Assembly: GCA_964574325.1 (NCBI GenBank)
Contig: CAZNMY010000013.1
Coordinates: forward strand, 23,332-87,331
From: CAMDPA01 sp964574325
GTDB lineage: Bacteria; Pseudomonadota; Alphaproteobacteria; Rhizobiales; Hyphomicrobiaceae
Direction of reading: 5' to 3'
DNA: 64,000 nucleotides
Position 1 is the stretch's first letter; every line of letters starts with the position of its first letter. Below the pieces are notes generated by a model. The model was not told the DNA's origin, ran no database searches, and worked only from the letters and a program-made list of their open reading frames with translations. Both the position numbers and the translations under genes were made by a program. Positions 33,039 through 41,405 of the stretch are shown here, piece after piece.

Positions 33039-34394
33039 ATGCCCACGCAAATCCTGATGCCCGCGCTGTCTCCCACGATGGAGGAGGGCAAGCTCGCCAA
33101 GTGGCTCGTCAAGGAAGGCGAGCACATCAAGTCGGGCAGGGTGATCGCCGAGATCGAGACGGACAAGGCGACGATGGAGGTCGAGGCCGTCGACGAAGGC
33201 ATCGTCGCGCGCATCCTGATCGCGGAGGGCACCGAGAAGGTGAGGGTCAACACCCCCATCGCCGTGCTGCTGCTCGACGGCGAAGCCGCAGGTGTCGCGC
33301 CAGCACAGACCTCGCCGCCGGCATCAGCCCCGCCCCCTGCTCCAGCCGCCGCGCCCACCCCCGCCCCGGCAGCGCCCGCGGCCGGATCGCCACAAGCCAC
33401 AGCCGCCCCCGCTCCGGTCATGAACGGACATGCCGCCGACCGTATCGCGGTGTCGCCGCTGGCGCGTCGTCTCGCCAAGGAGGCGGGTATCCAACTCAGT
33501 GGACTGAAGGGCTCCGGTCCCCACGGCCGCATCGTGAAGCGGGACATCGAAGCTGCGGCGAAGGGTGGACGTCCCGCCCCGGCCGCATCGCCCTCAGCCA
33601 ATCAGCCGTCGACGGCGATGACGCACTCGCCGGCAACCGCGCCGGCTGTCGCCCCGATGGCCGACGACAAGATCCTGGCGCTATACGAGCAAGGTTCCTA
33701 CGAGGTCGTCCCACACGACGGGATGCGCCGCATCATCGCCCAGCGCCTCACCCAGTCGAAATCGACCGTGCCGCATTTCTATCTGTCGCTGGACATACGG
33801 CTGGACGAGTTGCTTCGCGCTCGCGAGCGGATCAACGCCGCCGCGCCGAAGACCGGGCCGCGCGCCTTCAAGCTCTCGGTCAACGACTTCATCATCAAGG
33901 GGCTGGCGTTGGCGCTGCAGCAGGTGCCTGCCGCCAATGCATCTTGGACGGAGGGCGGCATGCTCCGCCATCGACATTCGGACGTCGGCGTCGCCGTGGC
34001 GATCGAAGGCGGGCTGTTCACGCCGGTCATCCGCCATGCGGAGTTGAAGACGCTCGGAGAGATCTCCAACGAAATGAAGGACCTCGCGGAGCGCGCCCGC
34101 AAGCGGCGGCTGGCTCCGCACGAGTACCAGGGCGGCACGACCTCGATTTCCAATCTGGGCATGTTCGGCATCAAGACGTTCGACGCCGTCATCAACCCGC
34201 CCCATGCCACGATCCTGGCCGTGGGAGCCGGTGAGAAGCGCCCGGTGGTCGCGGCGAATGGGCAGATCGAAGTCGGCACGATCATGTCATGCACGCTGTC
34301 GTGCGACCACCGCGTCGTCGACGGCGCGCTGGGCGCCGAACTCCTCAACGCCTTCAAGCAGTTCCTCGAAGACCCCGTGCGCATGCTGGTCTGA
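33039..34394 (+). CDS. pdhC: Dihydrolipoamide acetyltransferase (pyruvate dehydrogenase E2)
   Basis: This 451-residue protein has one lipoyl domain (1-80, Lys43), an Ala/Pro linker with a peripheral-subunit-binding domain at about 145-180 (IAVSPLARRLAKEAGIQLSG, then GSGPHGRIVKRDIE), and the catalytic domain from about 225. The active-site His/Asp are in SCDHRVVDGALGAELL near the C terminus. It transfers acetyl groups from lipoate to CoA and forms the complex core. The usual two-linker E2 architecture is complete. It is preceded by the Uma2-type gene and followed by a terminator. Confidence 0.97.
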   Translation: MPTQILMPALSPTMEEGKLAKWLVKEGEHIKSGRVIAEIETDKATMEVEAVDEGIVARILIAEGTEKVRVNTPIAVLLLDGEAAGVAPAQTSPPASAPPPAPAAAPTPAPAAPAAGSPQATAAPAPVMNGHAADRIAVSPLARRLAKEAGIQLSGLKGSGPHGRIVKRDIEAAAKGGRPAPAASPSANQPSTAMTHSPATAPAVAPMADDKILALYEQGSYEVVPHDGMRRIIAQRLTQSKSTVPHFYLSLDIRLDELLRARERINAAAPKTGPRAFKLSVNDFIIKGLALALQQVPAANASWTEGGMLRHRHSDVGVAVAIEGGLFTPVIRHAELKTLGEISNEMKDLAERARKRRLAPHEYQGGTTSISNLGMFGIKTFDAVINPPHATILAVGAGEKRPVVAANGQIEVGTIMSCTLSCDHRVVDGALGAELLNAFKQFLEDPVRMLV

Positions 34395-34740
34395 GGAACC
34401 CGGCCAGCTTTCTGATCGCGCATGCTTTTCTATCGGCCGGGTCTGCGGTGCAACGCAGCCCGGCTTTTCGACGTTCGGCGCGGCACCTGCGCGCGACACG
34501 TGTGTGCGTGGGACATTGTTTGATAGGCAAGTCAAAGCGTTATGCCTCAACCGAAGTGTGGCCCATTCGCAACCGCGCGGCTTAATCACGGCAGGGGATC
34601 TAGTTGTCCACCGCGGCTTGGTGCTACCCACGGCATGTCGGCTTGCTAGGGGTTGGGCGCACGCCGTAAGCGACGATCAGTTCTGAATGTTCTCTTGAGT
34701 CGGAACCTCGGGGAATTCATCATTTTTGGGAGTGCCCAGC
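34395..34740. other. Intergenic region after pdhC
   Basis: These 346 bp hold the pdhC terminator (34436-34468) and presumably the promoter of the lipoprotein gene at 34741. No gene, RNA or repeat is evident. The segment 34480-34700 is less GC-rich than its surroundings. Confidence 0.55.
34436..34468 (+). terminator. Intrinsic terminator of the pdh operon
   Basis: GCCGGG-T-CTGCG pairs with CGCAG-CCCGGC with one bulged T and a 6-nt loop, followed by TTTT. It lies 41 bp after the pdhC stop, so the downstream lipoprotein genes and lpd are likely separate transcripts. Confidence 0.75.
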
Positions 34741-35190
34741 ATGTACTCTAAGCTACGCGTCAGCGCGCTGGCCATCATCGGGTCTGTCGGTCTCGCCGGT
34801 TGTGCCGGCGGCGGACTGGATATGTTCGGGGGCGGCGCATCATCCGACGTCACGACATCGTCGGTGGGCCAAACTCAGGCTCAGCGGGTCGATCCGGCCT
34901 GCGGTAACCTCGCCGTCGAAATCGACACGCTGCGCCGTGAGGGCGTCGCCGACAAGATCGACCGCGCCGCCGCGAAAAAGTACAAGATGACGTCGGCCGA
35001 TCTCGGCAAGGCCAGCCAGTTGAACAAGGCAAACGGCGAGTTCCAGGCGAAGTGCTCGACGCTTCCGCGTACGGCTTCGGCAGCGGACGCTACCGCCGCT
35101 GGGGCTGCAAAGGCAGCCGCACCTGCCGTGAAGGCGGCTGCACCTGCCGCCAAGGCCGCGGGCGCAACGTCGACAACCGCTACGCGCTGA
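34741..35190 (+). CDS. Small lipoprotein with two-Cys domain (paralogue 1)
   Basis: This 149-residue protein has a lipoprotein signal peptide and lipobox (IIGSVGLAGCAGG, lipidated Cys about residue 20). The mature domain contains CGNLAVEIDTLRREG, then KKYKMTSADLGKASQLNK, ending in a second Cys (FQAKC), probably a disulfide. The C-terminal ~45 residues are an Ala/Lys/Pro repeat (APAVKAAAPAAKAAG), as in wall-associating tails. GGGAG precedes the ATG by about 8 nt. It shares its Cys-to-Cys region with the 35391 gene. Function unknown. Confidence 0.75.
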   Translation: MYSKLRVSALAIIGSVGLAGCAGGGLDMFGGGASSDVTTSSVGQTQAQRVDPACGNLAVEIDTLRREGVADKIDRAAAKKYKMTSADLGKASQLNKANGEFQAKCSTLPRTASAADATAAGAAKAAAPAVKAAAPAAKAAGATSTTATR

Positions 35191-35390
35191 TAGAGAAATC
35201 CACCAGCGCCATCCAAGCGCCCGTTTTACGGATCAAACTCGATCCGTAGATAAGGTGGCGAGGTCGGCGCTGGGCGCCTGTCGAAACGTCTGCCGCTTCA
35301 GTCGGCGCGTAGCTCGCCTTACGGGGTCAGATCAGCTCCTGCTCTGCGGTGGCTATTCTCCGGTCAGGCTTGATGCCAGTGGAGGTTATT

Positions 35391-35687
35391 GTGGGATTGA
35401 CGAACTCAGTAGCAAAGTTGGCCGTCGTCGTGCTGGCGGGCGTCGCTCTCTCCGGTTGCGCATCCGGCAATGCCGCCAACGGTGGTGATCCCGGAGCAAT
35501 TGCGATGCCGTCGGGCAGCTCGTGCCAATCGGTGCGCGGTGAACTCAACAGGCTCGATTCGAAGGGCACTCCGGCCAGGGTCGATGCTGCCAGCCGTGGC
35601 GCCAAGTTGCCGCCGGCTCAGCAAGCAGAAGTGGACCGCTACAACCAGTTGCTCAACCTGTATCTGGGGGCACGCTGCCACGTCTAG
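35391..35687 (+). CDS. Small lipoprotein with two-Cys domain (paralogue 2)
   Basis: This 98-residue protein starts at GTG 35391, with GGAGG 5 nt upstream. The lipobox is VVLAGVALSGCASG. The mature part begins SSCQSVRGELNRLDSKGTPARVDAAS and ends NLYLGARCHV, so the two Cys are about 55 residues apart, as in paralogue 1, and the spacing of Leu and charged residues agrees. It lacks the Ala/Lys tail. It was probably duplicated from, or with, the neighbouring gene. A role with the pdh genes is unlikely; periplasmic location is inferred. Confidence 0.72.
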   Translation: MGLTNSVAKLAVVVLAGVALSGCASGNAANGGDPGAIAMPSGSSCQSVRGELNRLDSKGTPARVDAASRGAKLPPAQQAEVDRYNQLLNLYLGARCHV

Positions 35688-35732
35688 GTGTCGCCGGGCT
35701 GGCATGGCCAGCACATCTGCGCTTCAATAGAC

Positions 35733-35762
35733 ACGGGCTCCGATCGTCAGATCGGAGCCCGT
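35733..35762 (+). terminator. Strong hairpin after the second lipoprotein gene
   Basis: A perfect 13-bp stem (ACGGGCTCCGATC with GATCGGAGCCCGT) has a GTCA loop, 45 bp after the stop codon. No clear T-run follows, so it may end transcription weakly or protect the mRNA end. Confidence 0.6.
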
Positions 35763-35916
35763 CGCGCGTCATGACCGCATGCAGCGAGGTGAAGCACCCG
35801 GAGCGCGGGTGGTTCGCCAGTTGGGGATTGCCCCGCGCGGAGTTATCGTGGTGTACATCAGGTGCGGCGGGGCGCTCGTCCCCCTCGCCATCCGCTTGGC
35901 CCTTCTGGAGTGATAC

Positions 35917-37362
35917 ATGGCCGTTCAGAGCTACGACGTCGTCATCATCGGCGCCGGTCCCGGCGGCTATGTCACGGCCATTCGGGCCGCTCAGCTCGGT
36001 TTCAAGACCGCCATCGTCGAGCGCGAGCACCTCGGCGGCATCTGCTTGAACTGGGGCTGCATTCCCACCAAGGCGCTGCTGCGTTCCGCCGAGATCTATC
36101 GTTACGCCACGCACGGCAAGACGTATGGCGTGGTCGTCGAGGGCAAGGTCGGGTTCGATGCCGCAGCGATCGTTCAGCGCTCGCGCGGTGTCTCCGGCCA
36201 GCTCAACGGCGGCGTCGGTTTTCTGCTGAAGAAGAACAAGGTCGACGTGATCTGGGGGGAGGCGCAGATCACCAGACCCGGCGAGGTCGTCGTCGCTGCA
36301 TCCGCGAAGAAGCCGATGGAGCCGCAGCATCCGGTGCCGAAGGGCACGCTGGGCGCCGGCACCTATGCGGCCAAGCACATCGTCGTCGCGACCGGCGCGC
36401 GCCCCCGCGTCCTGCCCGGCATCGAGCCGGACGGTGAGCGGATCTGGACCTACTTCGAGGCGATGGTGCCGAAGGGCATGCCGAAGTCGATCATCGTGAT
36501 GGGCTCGGGCGCCATCGGGATCGAATTCGCCTCGTTCTATCGGACGTTCGGCGTCGACGTGACGGTCATCGAAGTGCTGCCGCAGATTCTGCCGGTCGAG
36601 GATGCCGAGATCGCCGCACTCGCGCGCAAGGCATTCGAGAAAGAGGGCATCAAGATCCACACCGGCGCCAAGGTCATGGGGGTCGAGAAGACCGCGACCG
36701 GTGTCGTCGCCAGCGTCGATGTCGGCGGCGGCAAGATCGAGAAGATCGCGGCGGAGAAACTCATTTCGGCAGTCGGTGTCGTCGGCAATGTCGAGGGGCT
36801 CGGGCTGGAAAAGCTCGGCGTCCGCTTCGAGCGCGGCACCATCGCGACCGACGGCCTCGGCCGCACCAACGTCGCCGGGGTCTATGCCATCGGCGATGTC
36901 GCCGGCCCTCCGATGCTCGCCCACAAGGCCGAGCACGAAGGCGTCATCTGTATCGAGGCGATCAAGGGCCTCGATGTCCACGCCATGGACAAGGCGAAGA
37001 TCCCCGGCTGCACCTATTGCCACCCGCAGATCGCCAGCGTCGGCCTCACCGAAGCCCGCGCCAAGGAAGGCGGCCGCGAGGTGAAGGTCGGGCGCTTCCC
37101 GTTCCGCGGCAACGGCAAGGCGATCGCGCTGGGGGAACCGGAAGGTCTCGTCAAGACCGTGTTCGATGCCAAGACCGGCCAGCTTCTCGGGGCTCACATG
37201 ATCGGAACGGAAGTGACCGAGCTGATCCAGGGTTTCGTCGTCGCCATGCAGCTCGAGACGACCGAGGAGGACCTGATGCATACGGTCTTCCCGCACCCGA
37301 CGCTGTCCGAAATGATGCACGAGAGCGTGCTCGACGCCTACGGTCGCGTCATTCATTCGTGA
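35917..37362 (+). CDS. lpd: Dihydrolipoamide dehydrogenase (E3)
   Basis: This 481-residue flavoprotein disulfide reductase has an FAD motif VVIIGAGPGGYVTAIRAAQLG and the redox pair Cys43/Cys48 in GGICLNWGCIPTKALL. The NAD motif is IIVMGSGAIGIEFASFYR, the second FAD contact is VYAIGDVAGPPMLAHKA, and the catalytic His is in VFPHPTLSEMMHES. It reoxidises the E2 dihydrolipoyl group and makes NADH. Unlike some relatives it has no N-terminal lipoyl domain. The start ATG 35917 has CTGGAG upstream. Confidence 0.97.
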   Translation: MAVQSYDVVIIGAGPGGYVTAIRAAQLGFKTAIVEREHLGGICLNWGCIPTKALLRSAEIYRYATHGKTYGVVVEGKVGFDAAAIVQRSRGVSGQLNGGVGFLLKKNKVDVIWGEAQITRPGEVVVAASAKKPMEPQHPVPKGTLGAGTYAAKHIVVATGARPRVLPGIEPDGERIWTYFEAMVPKGMPKSIIVMGSGAIGIEFASFYRTFGVDVTVIEVLPQILPVEDAEIAALARKAFEKEGIKIHTGAKVMGVEKTATGVVASVDVGGGKIEKIAAEKLISAVGVVGNVEGLGLEKLGVRFERGTIATDGLGRTNVAGVYAIGDVAGPPMLAHKAEHEGVICIEAIKGLDVHAMDKAKIPGCTYCHPQIASVGLTEARAKEGGREVKVGRFPFRGNGKAIALGEPEGLVKTVFDAKTGQLLGAHMIGTEVTELIQGFVVAMQLETTEEDLMHTVFPHPTLSEMMHESVLDAYGRVIHS

Positions 37363-37430
37363 GCTTGCAAAACGTGTTGAGGGCAGGCGCCGTGTGACGC
37401 CGGCCGTGCGAAGGGGGAAGCCGCACGCGC

Positions 37431-39017
37431 TCAATGAATTTCGAGCTTCACGCCGGCAGGCAACTTCGGTTTGAACGCGGAGAGGCGGCTCATGATGTCG
37501 GCTTTGTCTCCGACCCCTGTCGCATAGATGTTCACGGCAGAATAGGAAGCGGTCATCCGCTGCGAGGAGAGTTCGAGCCTGCCGACCTTCGTCCAGGACT
37601 GTGGGACACGCTTGAAGGCTTCCACGTAGATCATCGCGAGTCCCGCGTCATGGCGGCGGGTCACGTCGTCGAGCCACTCTGCGGATTTATCGCGTTGCCG
37701 CACCGCCTCGTTCGAGGCGAGCCCCAGCAGATCGACCACATATCCATCGTGCTTGCGCCCGACACTCACCCAACCGATGTCGAGCACCGCGAAAGGCTTG
37801 GGATAGTGCTCCGAGACGAAGCGGTGCATCTGATACTGCTGCTCGTAGATATTCGCGGCGCCGCCCGGTGTCATCACGAGTGCGGGCAGGTAGCACCATG
37901 CCGTTGCCATCAGACCGAGCACCGGAACCGAGGGCGCACGGACTGAGATCGCTCTGATCGCGATCATGCCGCAGAACGCCAGCGCATAGAGTTCGTAGCG
38001 GAAGAACCAGCCGAACTGACCGGCCGTCATGTGCAGTACGCCGACGAGGACCCCGGCGGCGAAGACGGCACGATCCCTCCCCGTCGACCGCGACACGCCC
38101 CAGCCCGCGATCGCGATACAGGCGATCATCGCCACCTTCGCGCCGAAGCTGTTCTGGAAATAGGCAGCCAGCGCGCCGCTGCCACCGAGCAGGGCCTGGA
38201 TGATCCCTCCGGACCCGACGGCACTGCCCGAGCCGAGCTTCGCCATCACCGAATTGGGCAAGGGGAAGTTGCCGTTGGCGACGAGGAAAGTCGCCAGCGC
38301 CACAGGCAGTACGAGCGAGCCGGCTCCGACTGCGAGCATCTCGCGCCAGCGCCGATCCATCGCGAGCACGAGACACACCGCTGCGGTGATCGCGAACAAC
38401 TCGTATCGGACGGCCGGCCCCAACGCCGCAAGCGCGAGCACCCAACGGGAGAGGTCTCCGCCGCGTGTGTGGAGAAGCAGCGACCACGCCACGACCACGG
38501 CGATCAAGACCTGCAAATTGTGCTCGAGCCCGGTGAACGCCAGTCCGACGAGATTCGTCGAGAAGACCAGGAGAGCCGCGATCATCAACCGGGCCGCGCG
38601 GGCATACCTCCATCCTGCGGGCAAGTCGATCTGTGCTGCAAACCGGCCAAGCACATAAGCCGTTGTCGACGCAAATACGACGTTCAGCGCCATCGGCATG
38701 TAGAGGCGCAACGGGGTCCCCGCCGTCGGCAAGAGAAGGAACGGCCAGATCACGCTGGAGGACGGGGACGTCACTTCGCCCGCGTTGATGCCGTAGTGGC
38801 CGCTGAGCAACCGCTCGGCCATGGCGATGTGGATATAGGGATCATCGAGGGAATAGACGAGGAAGCCGCCCGTTCTCGATAAAACCTGAGTGAGCATTGT
38901 CACGAACAGCACGATGAACGTGGCGACGGCTATCCACTCCGGTCTCACGGAGGCTGCATGGAGGCTGTCACTCATACCCGCCCGGGCAGGAACCGTGATC
39001 GATGAAGCCTGCAGCAT
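37431..39017 (-). CDS. Polytopic GT-C-like membrane protein
   Basis: This 528-residue protein has about 10-11 TM helices. It has the acidic pair in the first periplasmic loop, YSLDDPYIHIAMAERL, typical of polyprenyl-phosphate-dependent GT-C sugar transferases, and a soluble C-terminal part from about residue 400. The next conserved stretch is GINAGEVTSPSSSVIWPFLL. The acceptor and sugar cannot be named. The ATG at 39017 is chosen because GGGGAG lies 6 nt upstream. It is convergent with lpd, with a 68-bp gap. Confidence 0.72.
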   Translation of the reverse strand: MLQASSITVPARAGMSDSLHAASVRPEWIAVATFIVLFVTMLTQVLSRTGGFLVYSLDDPYIHIAMAERLLSGHYGINAGEVTSPSSSVIWPFLLLPTAGTPLRLYMPMALNVVFASTTAYVLGRFAAQIDLPAGWRYARAARLMIAALLVFSTNLVGLAFTGLEHNLQVLIAVVVAWSLLLHTRGGDLSRWVLALAALGPAVRYELFAITAAVCLVLAMDRRWREMLAVGAGSLVLPVALATFLVANGNFPLPNSVMAKLGSGSAVGSGGIIQALLGGSGALAAYFQNSFGAKVAMIACIAIAGWGVSRSTGRDRAVFAAGVLVGVLHMTAGQFGWFFRYELYALAFCGMIAIRAISVRAPSVPVLGLMATAWCYLPALVMTPGGAANIYEQQYQMHRFVSEHYPKPFAVLDIGWVSVGRKHDGYVVDLLGLASNEAVRQRDKSAEWLDDVTRRHDAGLAMIYVEAFKRVPQSWTKVGRLELSSQRMTASYSAVNIYATGVGDKADIMSRLSAFKPKLPAGVKLEIH

Positions 39018-39276
39018 GAAAACTCCCCGCCAACCGGTATGCCGTTCGCGGCCCACCACCTGATCCGCTCGGCCAGACGGCGCGTACGGATTTTGCCTAT
39101 TTTAGCGTGGAGGTGCTGCGGCTTGGTAAACGGCGCGATAACGCAGAGCCCGGGCCGAAGCCGTATGGGGTAAACGAGTAAGATTTGGCTAAGCGAGAAA
39201 CGAGAGGTTGCTTAGGTCTTTCGCGCTCGCCTGATATTTGCCTCTCATTGGATCGACAAACGAAGCAGAGGCAGTC

Positions 39277-39522
39277 GTGAGCGATTCGAAACCCGACGAG
39301 CGCAAAATGGAAAGTTCACCCGATGTCTGCGGAGTTGCAGTCCGTTGCTGCCGTCCGCTCAGTCCCTCTGCCGGAGAGGCTCTATTGGTCGCCGCAGAGG
39401 ACCTCGCGCGTCTCGTCTTGCAGCAGGAATTGAGCCCGCAAGAGAGTGCCCGGATGCGCGATCTCGCGCACCAGGCGATGGGCATCATCAACTCGGTGAG
39501 CGCGCCGCCACCGCCACGATGA
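39277..39522 (+). CDS. Small hypothetical protein
   Basis: An 81-residue reading starts at GTG 39277, with AGAGG 5 nt upstream. It has an acidic N terminus, a Cys-rich patch (DVCGVAVRCCRPL) and an amphipathic helical C-terminal half (LVAAEDLARLVLQQELSPQE). No family was recognised. It is convergent with nadE, with only 13 bp between. An ATG at 39307 would give a shorter version. Confidence 0.45.
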   Translation: MSDSKPDERKMESSPDVCGVAVRCCRPLSPSAGEALLVAAEDLARLVLQQELSPQESARMRDLAHQAMGIINSVSAPPPPR

Positions 39523-39535
39523 ATAGCCGCCGGCC

Positions 39536-41308
39536 TCAGCTTACCTCGCCGCCGTCCGCACGAGGCGCGATGACTTTCGGCACCGATGGGCAGCCGGTCG
39601 CGCCGGGTGCGGCCGTCACGTCCTCGCGGAACCGGTTGGTGATGGGATAGCGGCGGTCGCGGCCGAAATTCCGGGCGCTGATCTTGACCCCGGGTGCTGC
39701 CTGCCGGCGCTTGTACTCCGCGATCGTGAGCAGGCGCTCGACTTTCCTGACGACCTCGGTCGGATGTCCCCGCGCGATGATCTCGGCCAGCGGCATCTCC
39801 TCCTCGACGAGGCAACGGAGAATGTCGTCCAACACCTCATAGGGCGGCAGCGTGTCCTGGTCGGTCTGGTTCTCGCGCAACTCCGCGGTCGGCGCCTTGG
39901 TGATGATCCGCTCGGGGATGACGATGCCGCCCGGCCCCTCGGCGCCGGCGGGCACATGCGAATTGCGCCAGCGCGCGAGACGGTAGACCTCCATCTTGTA
40001 GAGATCCTTGATCGGATTGTAGCCGCCGTTCATGTCGCCGTAGAGCGTGGCGTAGCCGACCGACATCTCGCTCTTGTTGCCGGTCGTGAGCACCATGCCC
40101 CCGAACTTGTTCGACATCGCCATCAGGATCACGCCGCGTGCGCGGCTCTGCAGGTTCTCCTCGGTGATGCCGGGCTGGGTGCCAGCGAAAACCGGCGCCA
40201 GCGTCTGCATGAAGCCTTCGACGGGGGCGGCGATGGGGACGGTGTCGTAGCGGACGCCCAGCGCGCGGGCACATTGCGCGGCGTCCTCGAGACTGTCGCC
40301 CGACGTATAGCGGTAAGGCAGCATCACGCAGTGGACCTTGTCGGCCCCCAGCGCATCGACCGCGATGGCGGCGACCAGAGCGCTGTCGATGCCGCCCGAC
40401 AGCCCGAGGACGACGCCGGGAAAGCCGTTCTTCTTTACGTAGTCACGTGTACCAAGGACGCATGCCGCGTAGGCGGAAGCATCGCCCTCCTCGATGATCG
40501 CGCGGTCCCCGGGCGAGCACCGCCAGCCGGAGGGGCCCTTGGTCCATTCGGTGACGACGAGGGCCTCGCGCCAGGCCGGAAGTTGCGCGGCGAGCGAGCA
40601 GTCGGCATTGAGGACGAACGATGCGCCGTCGAACACCAACTCGTCCTGTCCCCCGATCTGGTTGACGTAGATCAGCGGCATCTCGCTTTCGGTCACGCGC
40701 GCGACCGCGATGTTCATGCGGACTTCGGGCTTCGTCCAATCGAAGGGCGAGCCGTTCGGCACGATCAGCATTTCCGCGCCGCACTCTGTCAGGCACTCGA
40801 CGACCTCTTCCTTCCAGATGTCCTCGCAAATCGGCGCGCCGATCCGGATGCCACGGAAGTTGACCGGCGAGGGCAGGGCGCCGGCATCGAACACGCGCTT
40901 CTCGTCGAACACGCCGTAGTTGGGCAGGTCGACCTTGGTGCGTACCGCTTCGATCCGGCCCCGGTCGATCAGCGCGACGGCGTTGTAGAGTTTGCGCTCG
41001 TCGGCGGCGGCGTCCGACGTCGCTTCTTCGGGCCACAGCGTGCCGATCAGCATGCCCGGGCCATCGGCGGGAAGATCGGCTGCGAGTTGTTCGGTGGCTG
41101 CTCGCACGGCGCGGGCGAAGGCGCGCTTGAGCACCAGATCTTCGGGCGGATAGCCCGCGACGAAGAGTTCGGGAAACACCACGAGATCGGCGCCGAGGCG
41201 TGCCGCATCCGCGTGCGCCTGTTTCGCCTTTGCGATGTTGCCTTGGATGTCGCCGACGGTCGCGTTGAGCTGGGCGATGGCGATCTTGAGAGTGGTCGGT
41301 GTGGTCAT
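39536..41308 (-). CDS. nadE: Glutamine-dependent NAD+ synthetase
   Basis: This 590-residue two-domain protein has an N-terminal nitrilase-type glutaminase: FPELFVAGYPPEDL (Glu), VDLPNYGVFDEKR (Lys) and GAPICEDIWKEE (Cys). The C-terminal synthetase domain has the P-loop-like VLGLSGGIDSALVAAI and LTTGNKSEMSVGYATLYGD. It makes NAD from deamido-NAD, ATP and glutamine-derived ammonia. C-terminal residues GRDRRYPITNRFR are usual for the long form. It is divergent from the aldo/keto reductase gene. Confidence 0.96.
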   Translation of the reverse strand: MTTPTTLKIAIAQLNATVGDIQGNIAKAKQAHADAARLGADLVVFPELFVAGYPPEDLVLKRAFARAVRAATEQLAADLPADGPGMLIGTLWPEEATSDAAADERKLYNAVALIDRGRIEAVRTKVDLPNYGVFDEKRVFDAGALPSPVNFRGIRIGAPICEDIWKEEVVECLTECGAEMLIVPNGSPFDWTKPEVRMNIAVARVTESEMPLIYVNQIGGQDELVFDGASFVLNADCSLAAQLPAWREALVVTEWTKGPSGWRCSPGDRAIIEEGDASAYAACVLGTRDYVKKNGFPGVVLGLSGGIDSALVAAIAVDALGADKVHCVMLPYRYTSGDSLEDAAQCARALGVRYDTVPIAAPVEGFMQTLAPVFAGTQPGITEENLQSRARGVILMAMSNKFGGMVLTTGNKSEMSVGYATLYGDMNGGYNPIKDLYKMEVYRLARWRNSHVPAGAEGPGGIVIPERIITKAPTAELRENQTDQDTLPPYEVLDDILRCLVEEEMPLAEIIARGHPTEVVRKVERLLTIAEYKRRQAAPGVKISARNFGRDRRYPITNRFREDVTAAPGATGCPSVPKVIAPRADGGEVS

Positions 41309-41405
41309 GGGGCGTATTTATGAGCATGGTGCCCTCCGGTGCAATGGACGCGTTGAGCCGGATCGTCGATCCGGGCGCTGCAACCGGCTTGGGAGGTGAT
41401 CTGTC

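Noticed and set aside
30900..33600. Repeated Ala/Pro-rich stretches in pdhB and pdhC as possible DNA repeats.
   Set aside because: They are normal linker regions of lipoyl enzymes, not separate repeat elements.
35653..37434. A 593-codon open frame on the minus strand across lpd.
   Set aside because: It mirrors lpd and has the Arg/Asp/Leu-rich composition of an antisense frame.
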